From the NCBI RefSeq assembly GCF_030538655.1, contig NZ_JAUNTO010000003.1, positions 1 to 64,000 on the forward strand: DNA of 64,000 bases, written 5' to 3'. The notes below the pieces were generated by a model. It was not told the origin of the DNA, searched no databases, and saw nothing but the letters and a program-made list of their open reading frames with translations. Source of the DNA: Paracoccus sp. (in: a-proteobacteria) (lineage in GTDB: Bacteria > Pseudomonadota > Alphaproteobacteria > Rhodobacterales > Rhodobacteraceae). Below are positions 37,726 through 45,665 of this stretch, piece by piece (within the stretch, counting starts at the first letter, position 1; each line of letters begins with the position of its first letter). A program made the position numbers and the translations under genes.

Positions 37726-38376
37726 ATGAAAACCCCCGCGCTGAACCGCCGCGCATTCCTGACATCAGCCGCCGTTGCCGGTGCTGCGGGTCTGATCGCG
37801 CCGCAGGCCTTTGCCCAAGCCATCGACCCCTATACCGGCCAGCCTATCACCGGCGCCACACCGGGTGCCACCCCTGATTTCGGCGCGGTGCAATATGACG
37901 CCGCACAGGACAACCGCCGCAACACCTCGTCCTTTCGGGTGCTGGACTGGCGGCCCTATTTCACCGACCTGACCAATGGCGCGGTGCTGATCGATCTGAC
38001 CTCGCGCGCGCTGTCCTACTGGTCCGAGGACGGGCAGACCTATCGCATGTATCCGACCTCGATCCCGGTCAGCGAAGACCTGACCCGCCGCGGCCGGACC
38101 GAGATTATCCGCAAGGTCGAAGGCCCCAGTTGGGCACCGACCCCGGACATGAAGAAACGCAATCCCGACTGGCCCGATTTCGTCGGCCCCGGTCCCGACA
38201 ACCCCTTGGGCACACACGCGCTGTGGTTGAGCTGGCAATATTACCGCATCCACGGCACCCATGACACGCGCAAGATCGGGCGCAAATCCTCGAACGGTTG
38301 CGTCGGTCTTTATAACGAACATATCAAATGGCTGTATGACAACACCAAGGTCGGCACGCAGGTATTGTTGATTTGA
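37726..38376 (+). CDS. Tat-exported L,D-transpeptidase
   Basis: A 216-residue YkuD-domain protein. A twin-arginine leader (LNRRAFLTSAAVAGAAG) leads to a signal-peptidase-like AFAQA site. The catalytic pair is His176 (IHGTHD) and Cys192 (SSNGCVGL), exactly in the family pattern. It would form 3-3 peptidoglycan cross-links or anchor outer-membrane proteins. The Tat route is usual for this subfamily in Rhodobacterales. A strong bidirectional terminator lies 60 bases after the stop. Confidence 0.9.
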   Translation: MKTPALNRRAFLTSAAVAGAAGLIAPQAFAQAIDPYTGQPITGATPGATPDFGAVQYDAAQDNRRNTSSFRVLDWRPYFTDLTNGAVLIDLTSRALSYWSEDGQTYRMYPTSIPVSEDLTRRGRTEIIRKVEGPSWAPTPDMKKRNPDWPDFVGPGPDNPLGTHALWLSWQYYRIHGTHDTRKIGRKSSNGCVGLYNEHIKWLYDNTKVGTQVLLI

Positions 38377-38435
38377 TCGCAGGCCGCGCAACGGGGGCGA
38401 GCGTTGCGCGGTTTGCCGTGCAACGGGGCAAAAGG

Positions 38436-38463
38436 AAAAAACCCAGCATTTGCTGGGTTTTTT
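38436..38463. terminator. Bidirectional terminator
   Basis: A perfect inverted repeat with 13-base arms (38436-38448 and 38451-38463), core ACCCAGCA/TGCTGGGT. It is flanked by A on the left and T on the right, so it would function in both directions. Confidence 0.9.
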
Positions 38464-38535
38464 GTTGCACAACCCGTGCACAGGGCGTGCACAGCCTGTA
38501 CACAACCTGTACACAGGCTGCGCACGTTGCGGCGG
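38445..38535 (+). repeat. Intergenic repeat family, copy A
   Basis: From CAGCATTTGCTGGGTTTT through a run of GTGCAC/GTACAC palindromes to GTTGCGGCG. The reverse complement of 62265-62352 aligns along the whole length, at about 80 percent identity by eye. It includes a chain of near 11-base units (GTGCACAG, GTGCACAG, TGTACACA, TGTACACAG). The function is unknown. Confidence 0.75.
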
Positions 38536-39033
38536 CGACCGGGGCACGCCTGTGGATGACCATCTGGCACCCTGCATTCCGTATCCACCTGAAGGCCCTC
38601 GGCCTGCACGGGCGCGGTCCCCCTTTGGGCGGCCAAGGTTCTGGATGATGCCGGACGCATCAAAGGTCTGCGCCCGCGTGGTGGTTCCGTCGAATTCGGC
38701 ACGACGGCAGAAGCCGCCTTCATCCACAGACTGCGTAAAGGGCTGGGCACCACCGTCAGCCCCTTGGCCGCCGGTTATCATGGAGAGCATCGTCACCCAT
38801 AATAAGCGCAGCATCGGGTATGAGGTTTTGGCGATCTTTGATGTCGTGTTCCCGCCGGTGCTTTCGTGGACGATCAGCACATCGCATCCACCAAAGATAA
38901 CCGCCCAAGTGCCTTGCACAGTGGTTCAGGCTTGATGAACCGGGCCTGCCCGGCGGGCCGCAGCTTGGCCCGGTGGGGGCAAAGGCGCGTTTGCTGAAAG
39001 CCCGACCGCAAACCATCGGTCAGCGCCATGGCG

Positions 39034-39945
39034 TTACGCCACCGCCACCCGGCGCGACCACAGCCGCGCGGGCAGCGTGATCACCGCCAGACAGGCCACG
39101 ATCAGCCCGACCCCGGCCCAGCCCATCGGCACCAGCCGTTCGCCCACGATGGCGATGGCCAGCATGGCGGCGATCACCGGCTCGGACAGGGAAATGGTGG
39201 TGGCGGTGCTGGCGGGGATGCGGGCAAGGCCGATGCCGAAGGCGACATAGCCAAGGAACATCGGCACCACCGCCATATAGGCCCCCACAGCGGCATTGCC
39301 CCATGACGCCAGAAACGGCGCGCCGGTCGCGATCAGCACCGGCATCAGCATCAGCCCGCCAAGCCCGAACACCGCCCCCATGGCCACGCGCCCGCGAATG
39401 CCACGCAGCATCAGCCCGCGCGCGGCCCAGGAATAGACCGCATAGGTCAGCCCGCCGATCAGCCCGAGCGCGACACCGGGCAGCACCTGCCCCTGCCCGC
39501 CGCTGGCGTGGCCGGTGCTCTCAGCGATACACAGCAGCGCCATCCCGATTAGCCCCAGCGCGGCCCCCGCCATCCAGCGCGCGGTCAGGCGGGTGCCGTC
39601 CAGCACCCGTTCCAGCAGCGCCGCCAGCAGCGGGGCGGAACCGATGGTAATGACCGTGCCGATCGTCACCCCCGCCAGCCGCATCGAGCCATAAAACGCC
39701 AGCGGATAGATCGCCACCGACACCCCGCCGATCAGCAGCAGCAGCCAGTTCGCCCGCAGCTCCGGCAACGCGCGCGCGATCCCGCGCCCGGCCAGCCCTG
39801 CCTGCATCAGCCCGCCGATCCCCATCGCCGCCGCGCCGATGGCCGCCGCGCCCACCTCGGGGGCAAAGGTCGCCGCCGTGCCGGTCGTCCCCCAGACAAG
39901 CGAGGCGAACAGCACCGCCAGCACTCCGATCATATAGTCGTTCAT
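39034..39945 (-). CDS. EamA (DMT) family transporter
   Basis: A 303-residue permease with two EamA domains and about ten helices. Signatures are LFASLVWGTTGTAATFAP in the first repeat and ATTISLSEPVIAAMLAIAIVGERL in the second. It overlaps the upstream TetR gene by four bases (ATGA), so its expression should follow that repressor. The efflux substrate is probably also the TetR ligand, which is unknown. Confidence 0.87.
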   Translation of the reverse strand: MNDYMIGVLAVLFASLVWGTTGTAATFAPEVGAAAIGAAAMGIGGLMQAGLAGRGIARALPELRANWLLLLIGGVSVAIYPLAFYGSMRLAGVTIGTVITIGSAPLLAALLERVLDGTRLTARWMAGAALGLIGMALLCIAESTGHASGGQGQVLPGVALGLIGGLTYAVYSWAARGLMLRGIRGRVAMGAVFGLGGLMLMPVLIATGAPFLASWGNAAVGAYMAVVPMFLGYVAFGIGLARIPASTATTISLSEPVIAAMLAIAIVGERLVPMGWAGVGLIVACLAVITLPARLWSRRVAVA

Positions 39946-40517
39946 AACGCCCTCAACATAGCGGCGGCCATCTGTCGTGCCTCGATCACGCAGGCGCTGC
40001 TGCGTTCCAACCCCGCGCGGGTGATCGCGCCCTCCAGCAGAAAGGACAGGTGGCGGGCAATGGGTTCGGGGGTGGCGGTCAGGCCGGCCAGCGCATCCCG
40101 CAACAGCCCCTCGACCTGTTCCTTGTGGCGGCGCACGGCCGCGCGGCCCGCGTGGTCGGCGGGCAGTTCAGCGGCGGCGTTCAGCAGGCCACAGCCGCGA
40201 AAGCCGCGCTCATAGGCGTCTTCGGCGTGGTCCTGATAGGCGTCGAACACCGCCAGCACCCGATCCGCCGGGGTCTGTGCCGCCGCCGCCCGCGCCGCAT
40301 GAAGCGCCAGCCATTCCGCATGGCGCGCGGTCAGATATTCCGCCACCAGCCCGGCCTTGGACCCGAAATTGTTATACAGGCTTTGCCGCGCCACATCCGC
40401 GCGCCGGATGATCGCATCGGTGCCGGTGGCGTTGATGCCATCGTTATAAAACAGCGCAGCGGCGGCGCTCAGCAGCCGGTCGCGGGGCGAATCGGGGGTG
40501 GGGGTGTTCTGTGTCAT
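39942..40517 (-). CDS. TetR family transcriptional repressor
   Basis: A 191-residue TetR/AcrR regulator. The helix-turn-helix occupies about residues 12-55 (RLLSAAAALFYNDGINATGTDAIIRRADVARQ is split over helices 1-3, followed by SLYNNFGSKAGL). The C-terminal ligand domain is Ala-rich. A perfect operator-like palindrome (40526-40547) sits 8 bases upstream of the start, pointing to control of itself and the EamA gene it overlaps. Confidence 0.9.
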   Translation of the reverse strand: MTQNTPTPDSPRDRLLSAAAALFYNDGINATGTDAIIRRADVARQSLYNNFGSKAGLVAEYLTARHAEWLALHAARAAAAQTPADRVLAVFDAYQDHAEDAYERGFRGCGLLNAAAELPADHAGRAAVRRHKEQVEGLLRDALAGLTATPEPIARHLSFLLEGAITRAGLERSSACVIEARQMAAAMLRAL

Positions 40518-40525
40518 GTCGCCTT

Positions 40526-40547
40526 ATAGATAGATCGGTCTATCTAT
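40526..40547. promoter_or_regulatory. TetR operator
   Basis: Perfect inverted repeat ATAGATAGA-tcgg-TCTATCTAT directly before the tetR start. Size and symmetry are typical of TetR-family operators. It is AT-rich within GC-rich surroundings. Confidence 0.75.
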
Positions 40548-40620
40548 TTCAAGTCCCGAAAACACACGCGCTGCGGGCAAGGCCCAGCGTCGCCCGGTTG
40601 CCGAAATTCAGATCAATGTT

Positions 40621-41595
40621 TCACGGCCAGACCGGCAGGCCATCCAGCCCGGTGGTTTCGGGCAGGTCACAAATCAGGTTCGCATTCTGCACCGCCTGCC
40701 CCGCCGCACCCTTGCCAAGATTATCAACCACGCCCAATGCAATCACCAAATTGCGCGCGGGATCAGCGGCATAGCTGACAAAAGCAAGGTTCGAGCCGCT
40801 GGCCCATTTCGTCTGCGGCGGCCTGTCGGTCACGCGGACAAAACTCCGCCCGGCATAAAAGCGGCGCGCCGCATCCAGACAGTGCGCGGTGGTCGCGCTG
40901 CCCCGGCAATAGATCGTCACAAGGATGCCGCGCGTCATCGGCACCAGGTGCGGCGTAAAGACCAGCCCATCAGACCTGCCGCCGCCAAGCCGTTCGATGG
41001 TCGTGGCCATCTCGGGCATATGGACATGGTTCAGCAGGCCATAGGGTTGCAGGTTTTCATTGCTTTCGGCGTAACCGAATTTACTGTCGCCACCTCGGCC
41101 CGCGCCGGAAATCCCGGTCTTGGCGTCGATCACGATATGACCCGGCTGGATCAGCCCGCCCGCCAGCAGCGGCGCCAACGCGGTCAGCGTCGCGGCGGGA
41201 AAGCAGCCGGGATTGGCGACGCGGCTTTGCCCCCTGATCTGATCCGGCCAGACATCGGCAAGGCCATAGGCCCAACCCTGCGCATAGCGGTGATCACCGC
41301 CAATATCGACGATCTTCACGTCCTGCGGCACCTGCGCCAGCGCCTACGCTGACGTGCCGGTGGGCAAAGAGGCAAACAGCACATCCAGTTTCGGCAGCGC
41401 CTGGGGGTTCCATTTCTCGATCACCAGATCGGCCAGTCTGGCAGGCACACCGGGAAAACGCTCCGCCAGCCTGCTGCCCGCGCTGCCCTCGCCCGCGGCA
41501 TAGACCAGTTCAAAGGACGGGTGGTTCGCGATCAGGCGCATCGCCTCGCCGCCGCCAAAACCGCTGATGCCGACGATCCCGACGCGAAGGCTCAT
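40621..41595 (-). pseudogene. argC: N-acetyl-gamma-glutamyl-phosphate reductase with in-frame amber codon
   Basis: The full frame from ATG 41595 covers 324 codons of an ArgC-type reductase. It has an NADP site GISGFGGGEAMRLI, the catalytic Cys in ANPGCFPAATLTALAPLL and the HVHMPEM and FTPHLVPMTRGI motifs. Codon 84 is TAG (complement of 41344-41346), between ASLPTGTSA and ALAQVPQDVKIVDIGG. Both halves stay in one frame and keep all motifs, so a single CAG-to-TAG change is the simplest explanation. A GTG at 41331 could restart translation but has no clear ribosome binding site. It may be a spare paralogue. It lies downstream of hemH. Confidence 0.8.
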
Positions 41596-41661
41596 GCCGT
41601 TCTCCTGCTGCAATCAGGCCAGCGTGTGACACCGATCACCCCGCCGATCAAGAACCCGCCG

Positions 41662-42684
41662 TCAGACCCAGCCACCGATATTGTCGCACACCACGTTCAG
41701 CAGCACCTGAATATGCGCCGGATCGTCGTTCAGGCAGGGGATATAGGTGAACTGCTGACCGCCCGCATGTTCGAATGCCTCGCGGATCTCGCCCTGAATT
41801 TCCTCAAGTGTTTCAATACAGTCGGCGGCAAAAGCGGGCGAGATGACGGCGATGTCGGTATGCCCCTGCCTGGCCAGTTCGGCGACATGTTCGACCGTAT
41901 AGGGCCGCAGCCATTCCTCGGTGCCGAACACCGATTGAAAGGTGGTGTCGATCACCCCGTCAGGCCAGCCCAGCCGTTCTTTCAACAGGCGCGAGGTCTT
42001 TTGACACTGGCAGTGGTAGGGGTCGCCTTCCATCAGGTAACGGCGCGGCATCCCGTGATAGCTGGCGACCAGCTTGCCCGGCACCTTGCCGCCCAGCGCG
42101 CGTTCCACCGATTGCGCCAGCGCGTCGATATAGTCGGGGCGGTCGAAATAGGGCTCCACCGTGCGCACGGCGGGTTGCCATTTCTGCGCCATCAGTGCGC
42201 GGAACAGCTGGTCGTTCGCCGTGGCCGAGGTCGCCCCGGCATATTGCGGATAAAGCGGCAGGAACACGATCCGCGTGCAGCCCGCGCGGGTCATCCGCTC
42301 CAGCACATCCTGCGTGGACGGGTTGCCGTAACGCATACAGAAATCGACCATCACCCGGTCGCCCCATTCCGCCTGCGCGGCCTCGCGCAGCGCCGCAACC
42401 TGTTGTTTCGTAATGGTCATCAGCGGGCTTTCATTCGCCTCGTGGTTCCAGATCGACTTGTAGTTCGCGCCCGAGGTAAAGGGCCGTTTCGTCAGGATGA
42501 TGCCTTGCAGCAGCGGTTGCCATTTCCACGCCGGATAGTCGATGACCCGCTTGTCCGACAGAAATTCGTTCAGATAGCGGCGCATCGACCAGTAATCATA
42601 GCCATCGGGCGTGCCAAGATTGGCGATCAGGATGCCCACCTTGGCGGGGGGAATGGCGGGGTGGCTGGCTGGCAAATGGCTCAT
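41662..42684 (-). CDS. hemH: Ferrochelatase HemH
   Basis: A 340-residue enzyme inserting Fe2+ into protoporphyrin IX, the last step of protoheme synthesis, at the inner membrane face. Family motifs are ILIANLGTPDG, the FLPLYPQYAGATSAT stretch, catalytic His in VASYHGMPRRYL and the acidic FAADCIETLEEI. The length is normal. Its start overlaps the stop of the upstream methyltransferase gene by four bases. Heme supply also serves DmmC, though the genes are not linked. Confidence 0.95.
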   Translation of the reverse strand: MSHLPASHPAIPPAKVGILIANLGTPDGYDYWSMRRYLNEFLSDKRVIDYPAWKWQPLLQGIILTKRPFTSGANYKSIWNHEANESPLMTITKQQVAALREAAQAEWGDRVMVDFCMRYGNPSTQDVLERMTRAGCTRIVFLPLYPQYAGATSATANDQLFRALMAQKWQPAVRTVEPYFDRPDYIDALAQSVERALGGKVPGKLVASYHGMPRRYLMEGDPYHCQCQKTSRLLKERLGWPDGVIDTTFQSVFGTEEWLRPYTVEHVAELARQGHTDIAVISPAFAADCIETLEEIQGEIREAFEHAGGQQFTYIPCLNDDPAHIQVLLNVVCDNIGGWV

Positions 42685-43520
42685 GGCTTGGTCCTGTCAA
42701 GGTTCAGGGCATCGGCCAGCCGCATCTGGGCCGAACCGGGGCGAAGCGGTTTCTGCTGGCTGTCGTCGGGGGACCAGCCGGTCAGGAAGATCAGATCATA
42801 GGCGGTGCGGAACCGCGCGGGATCGTCAGGGTCGGGGAAACGCTCATGCAGGGTCGCATCGGCGCGCGCAAAGACGCCGCGCCGCGTCGGGCGGCGCAGG
42901 CGGGCGACCATGGCGTTGGATTCGCCCATGCCGCGCAGATCGCGCGCAAGATCGGCGATGCTGCGATAGCTGGCGGGCAGGTGCAGCTGATCGGCCACCG
43001 GCAGCGCCAGCCCTGCCCGGCCCAACAGCCCGCCCAGATCACGGATTTCCGCCATCGGCAGCACGCGCGGCGACAGCCCGCCGGTTTCCGCCGCCTCGGC
43101 CTCGGCCAGCGCGGCGCGCAGTTCGGCCAGGGTTTCGCCGCCCGGCAGCACAGCCATGAACAACCCGTCAGGGCGTAGGGCGCGGGCGCATTGGATGATC
43201 TGCCCGACCGGATCATCGGCCCAATGCAGCGCCATGGCGTGAATCACCAGATCATGCGCGCCGGGTTGCAGATCCAGCACCGGATCATCCGCAACCACGC
43301 GGGCCTGCGGGCGATAGCCGCGCCATAAATCGGGCAGGCCGGTCACGACAGCCTCGGACGTAAACCGCCTGTTAACCTCGGCCAGCCTATCTTGCACCTC
43401 GTCGACGGCGATTCGGTGCAGGAAATCGTCGGGGCCGCGGCGCAGGGCACGGACGCGTCGCGTCATCAGCGCATCACGGTCGGCCAGTGTCGGTCGGTCA
43501 TTCGGGGAAGGGGTCCGCAT
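42681..43520 (-). CDS. SAM-dependent methyltransferase-like protein (BioC/NDUFAF5 type)
   Basis: A 279-residue protein. The C-terminal part resembles class I methyltransferases (DLVIHAMALHWADDPVGQI, LRPDGLFMAVLPGGETLAELR), as in BioC and the complex I assembly factor NDUFAF5. The expected glycine-rich SAM motif I is not visible; the corresponding region reads VVTGLPDLWRGYRPQARVV. It may bind SAM atypically or not act as a methyltransferase. Its ATG (43520-43518) and the ATG of divergent comF share CATG. No ribosome binding site is obvious. Confidence 0.7.
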   Translation of the reverse strand: MRTPSPNDRPTLADRDALMTRRVRALRRGPDDFLHRIAVDEVQDRLAEVNRRFTSEAVVTGLPDLWRGYRPQARVVADDPVLDLQPGAHDLVIHAMALHWADDPVGQIIQCARALRPDGLFMAVLPGGETLAELRAALAEAEAAETGGLSPRVLPMAEIRDLGGLLGRAGLALPVADQLHLPASYRSIADLARDLRGMGESNAMVARLRRPTRRGVFARADATLHERFPDPDDPARFRTAYDLIFLTGWSPDDSQQKPLRPGSAQMRLADALNLDRTKP

Positions 43521-44274
43521 GGGGCTGCAACATAATGGGCTTCGCAGCGTGATGAAAGGCGCATTGCGGCTGCTGTATCCGCCGCAATGCCTTGGCTGCG
43601 GCGATGGCGTCAGCGAAGACGGCGGCCTGTGCCCCGACTGCTGGCGCGAAACGCGGTTCATCACCGGCACCTGCTGCACCCGCTGCGGCGCCCCCCTGCC
43701 CGATGACGGCACCGGCATCGCCGATCTGGCCATCTGCGACGAATGCCTGCGCACGCCGCGCCCGTGGCGCGCGGGCCGGGCGGCGATGGTCTATACCGGA
43801 ACCGGGCGAGGCATCGTGCTGGCCCTGAAACACGGCGACCGGGCCGATCTGGCCCCGGCGCTGGCGGGCTGGCTGTCGCGCGCGGCGGCACCGCTGATCC
43901 GGCCGGGCATGATCGTCGCCCCGGTGCCGATCCACTGGCGGCGGCTGTTGAAACGCAAATACAATCAGGCCGAATTGCTGTCGGCCGGGCTGGCGCGGCT
44001 GCGCGGGCTGGATCACATCCCCGACCTGCTGACCCGCCCCCGCCATACCGAGGGGCAGGATCACAAAGGTGTGTCCGACCGTTTCGCCAATATCGCCGGC
44101 AGCCTGACCGTGCCGCATCGCCGTGCCCGCACCGTGCAGGGCCGTGCCGTGCTGCTGGTCGATGACGTGATGACCTCGGGCGCCACTCTGACCGAGGCGG
44201 CGAATGCCCTGATCGACGCTGGTTCCGGCCCGGTGTCGGTGGTCACGCTGGCGCGGGCGGTGAAACAGGATTGA
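43519..44274 (+). CDS. comF: ComF family phosphoribosyltransferase-like protein
   Basis: A 251-residue protein with an N-terminal zinc-finger region of three CxxC pairs (CLGCG, CPDCW, CCTRCG, later CDEC) and a C-terminal phosphoribosyltransferase fold with VLLVDDVMTSGATLTEAANAL. In naturally competent bacteria ComF acts in DNA uptake; elsewhere the role is unclear. GGAAGG about 8 bases upstream supports ATG 43519 over ATG 43552. Confidence 0.88.
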   Translation: MGLQHNGLRSVMKGALRLLYPPQCLGCGDGVSEDGGLCPDCWRETRFITGTCCTRCGAPLPDDGTGIADLAICDECLRTPRPWRAGRAAMVYTGTGRGIVLALKHGDRADLAPALAGWLSRAAAPLIRPGMIVAPVPIHWRRLLKRKYNQAELLSAGLARLRGLDHIPDLLTRPRHTEGQDHKGVSDRFANIAGSLTVPHRRARTVQGRAVLLVDDVMTSGATLTEAANALIDAGSGPVSVVTLARAVKQD

Positions 44275-44297
44275 TCCGCAGACCGGCGGCCCGGCGT

Positions 44298-44333
44298 GCT
44301 GTTTGCCCAAATACGCGGCTTGGGATGCGCGCG
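44298..44333 (+). repeat. GCTGTTTGCCC repeat, copy 1
   Basis: Begins GCTGTTTGCCCAAATACGC and continues as a GC-rich tail, 24 bases after comF. About 30 of 36 positions match a second copy at 62431-62466 on the same strand. A shorter relative starts at 36868. Confidence 0.6.
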
Positions 44334-44416
44334 CGGTGCGGAACCGGCACCGGGGTATGGGAAAACCGGCAATCACGCCCTAGATAGAGCCGGAAAAATT
44401 CAAGGAAGCCTCTTCA

Positions 44417-44692
44417 ATGAACGCCCCCATGCCCCGGATCGAAATCTACGCCACCGCCACCTGCCCCTATTGCAACGCCGCCAAGGCGTTGCTGACGAAA
44501 AAGGGCGTCAGCTTTGAAAATATCGACGTGGGTGCGCAGCCGGAATTGCGGGCGGAAATGACGCAGCGCGCAGGCGGGCGACGCACCGTGCCGCAAATCT
44601 TCATCGACGGCAAACACATCGGCGGCAGCGATGATCTGCACGCGCTGGACCGTGACGGAAAACTGGACCCGCTGCTGAACCCGCCGACCTGA
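44417..44692 (+). CDS. grxC: Glutaredoxin 3
   Basis: A 91-residue class I glutaredoxin with the dithiol active site C-P-Y-C at residues 16-19, the TVPQIFIDGKHIGG cis-Pro/GSH-binding segment and the GGSDDLHALD helix start. It reduces protein and glutathione mixed disulfides in the cytoplasm. GAAGCCTC upstream is a weak ribosome binding site. A 6-bp inverted repeat CTGACG-cag-CGTCAG overlaps the stop. The next gene is also glutathione-linked. Confidence 0.93.
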   Translation: MNAPMPRIEIYATATCPYCNAAKALLTKKGVSFENIDVGAQPELRAEMTQRAGGRRTVPQIFIDGKHIGGSDDLHALDRDGKLDPLLNPPT

Positions 44693-44780
44693 CGCAGCGT
44701 CAGCAGATGTGTGGCTTGCCCCAGCGCGCTGCACAGTTCAGTCTGGGCAAATCGCTTTCGTTCCAGACAGATGAGACCAC

Positions 44781-45644
44781 ATGACTCTCTTGGCCCCTGT
44801 TCGCATCGGCCTGATCCAGATGACCGCCAGCGACGATCCGCAGGCGCATCTGGGCCAGACGCTGGCCATGATCGAACAGGCGGCGGCGCAGGGGGCCGGG
44901 CTGATCCTGACCCCCGAGGTGACGAATTTCATCACCCCCGACCGCGCCCGGCAATCGGAACTGGCGCAGACCGAATCGGATGACATCACGCTGGCCGCGC
45001 TGCGTCAGGCAGCGGCGCGGCATCGCATCTGGCTGCTGATCGGATCGCTGGCGCTGCGCCCCGATCCGCCGCCGCCCGGCGATGACCGCCTGGTCAATCG
45101 CAGCTTTCTGATTGCGCCGGATGGCACCATCGCCGCGCGCTATGACAAGATCCACATGTTCGACGTAGATATTTCCGAAACCGAACAATTCCGCGAAAGC
45201 GCGACCTTCCGCCCCGGCGAGCGCGCCGTTCTGGCCGATGGCCCGCTGAACATCGGCATGACCATCTGCTATGACCTGCGCTTTCCGCATCTGTTCCGGC
45301 AGCTGGCGCAGGCCGGGGCCGAAATCCTGACCGTGCCCGCCGCTTTTAACCCCACCACCGGGGCGGCGCATTGGGAAACCCTGCTGCGCGCCCGCGCCAT
45401 TGAAACCGGCTGTTTCGTGCTGGCCCCCGCGCAATGCGGCAGCCACCCGGCCCCGCATACGCCTGACCGGCGGCCACGGCACAGCTATGGCCACAGTCTG
45501 GTGGTGGACCCCTGGGGCAAGATGCTGGCCGATGGCGGCACCGCGCCCGGCGTCACCATCGCCGATCTTGACCCGCAGGCCATCGCACAGGCCCGCGCCC
45601 GCGTGCCCTCGATCCGTCATGACCGCCATTTTCGCGCCGTCTGA
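44781..45644 (+). CDS. Nitrilase-superfamily amidase (deaminated glutathione amidase-like)
   Basis: A 287-residue carbon-nitrogen hydrolase. The catalytic triad is Glu46 (LTPEVTN), Lys123 (YDKIHMFD) and Cys163 (TICYDLRFP). The VPAAFNPTTGAAHWETLLRA segment and the closing DPWGKMLADGG are typical of the Nit1/YbeM group, which repairs deaminated glutathione. Position next to grxC supports a glutathione-related job. The precise substrate is inferred. A MarR gene follows 21 bases later. Confidence 0.85.
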   Translation: MTLLAPVRIGLIQMTASDDPQAHLGQTLAMIEQAAAQGAGLILTPEVTNFITPDRARQSELAQTESDDITLAALRQAAARHRIWLLIGSLALRPDPPPPGDDRLVNRSFLIAPDGTIAARYDKIHMFDVDISETEQFRESATFRPGERAVLADGPLNIGMTICYDLRFPHLFRQLAQAGAEILTVPAAFNPTTGAAHWETLLRARAIETGCFVLAPAQCGSHPAPHTPDRRPRHSYGHSLVVDPWGKMLADGGTAPGVTIADLDPQAIAQARARVPSIRHDRHFRAV

Positions 45645-45665
45645 GTAAAAGCCGGGAAACCAGCC

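Larger units (their letters stand above)
38377..39033. other. Intergenic region with terminator and repeat, no clear gene
   Basis: About 650 bases. It starts with a 13-bp-arm terminator (38436-38463) and the first copy of an inverted repeat family (38445-38535). From about 38560 to 38940 a few open frames exist on both strands but none shows a domain, a ribosome binding site or consistent codon use. The stretch may be the remnant of a gene. The EamA gene ends at 39034. Confidence 0.5.

Noticed and set aside
38465..38525. CRISPR-like or DnaA-box array
   Set aside because: Units are only 8-12 bases without spacers, and the cores (GTGCAC, GTACAC) do not match the DnaA box TTATCCACA.
38450..38935. 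Small protein gene in the 38.4-39.0 kb gap
   Set aside because: No domain, no ribosome binding site, and competing frames of similar quality on both strands.
41344..41346. Pyrrolysine at the argC amber codon, since pyrrolysine occurs in methylamine enzymes
   Set aside because: The methylamine route here is the oxidative/N-methylglutamate type, no pyl genes are visible, and ArgC has no need for pyrrolysine. A CAG-to-TAG mutation is simpler.
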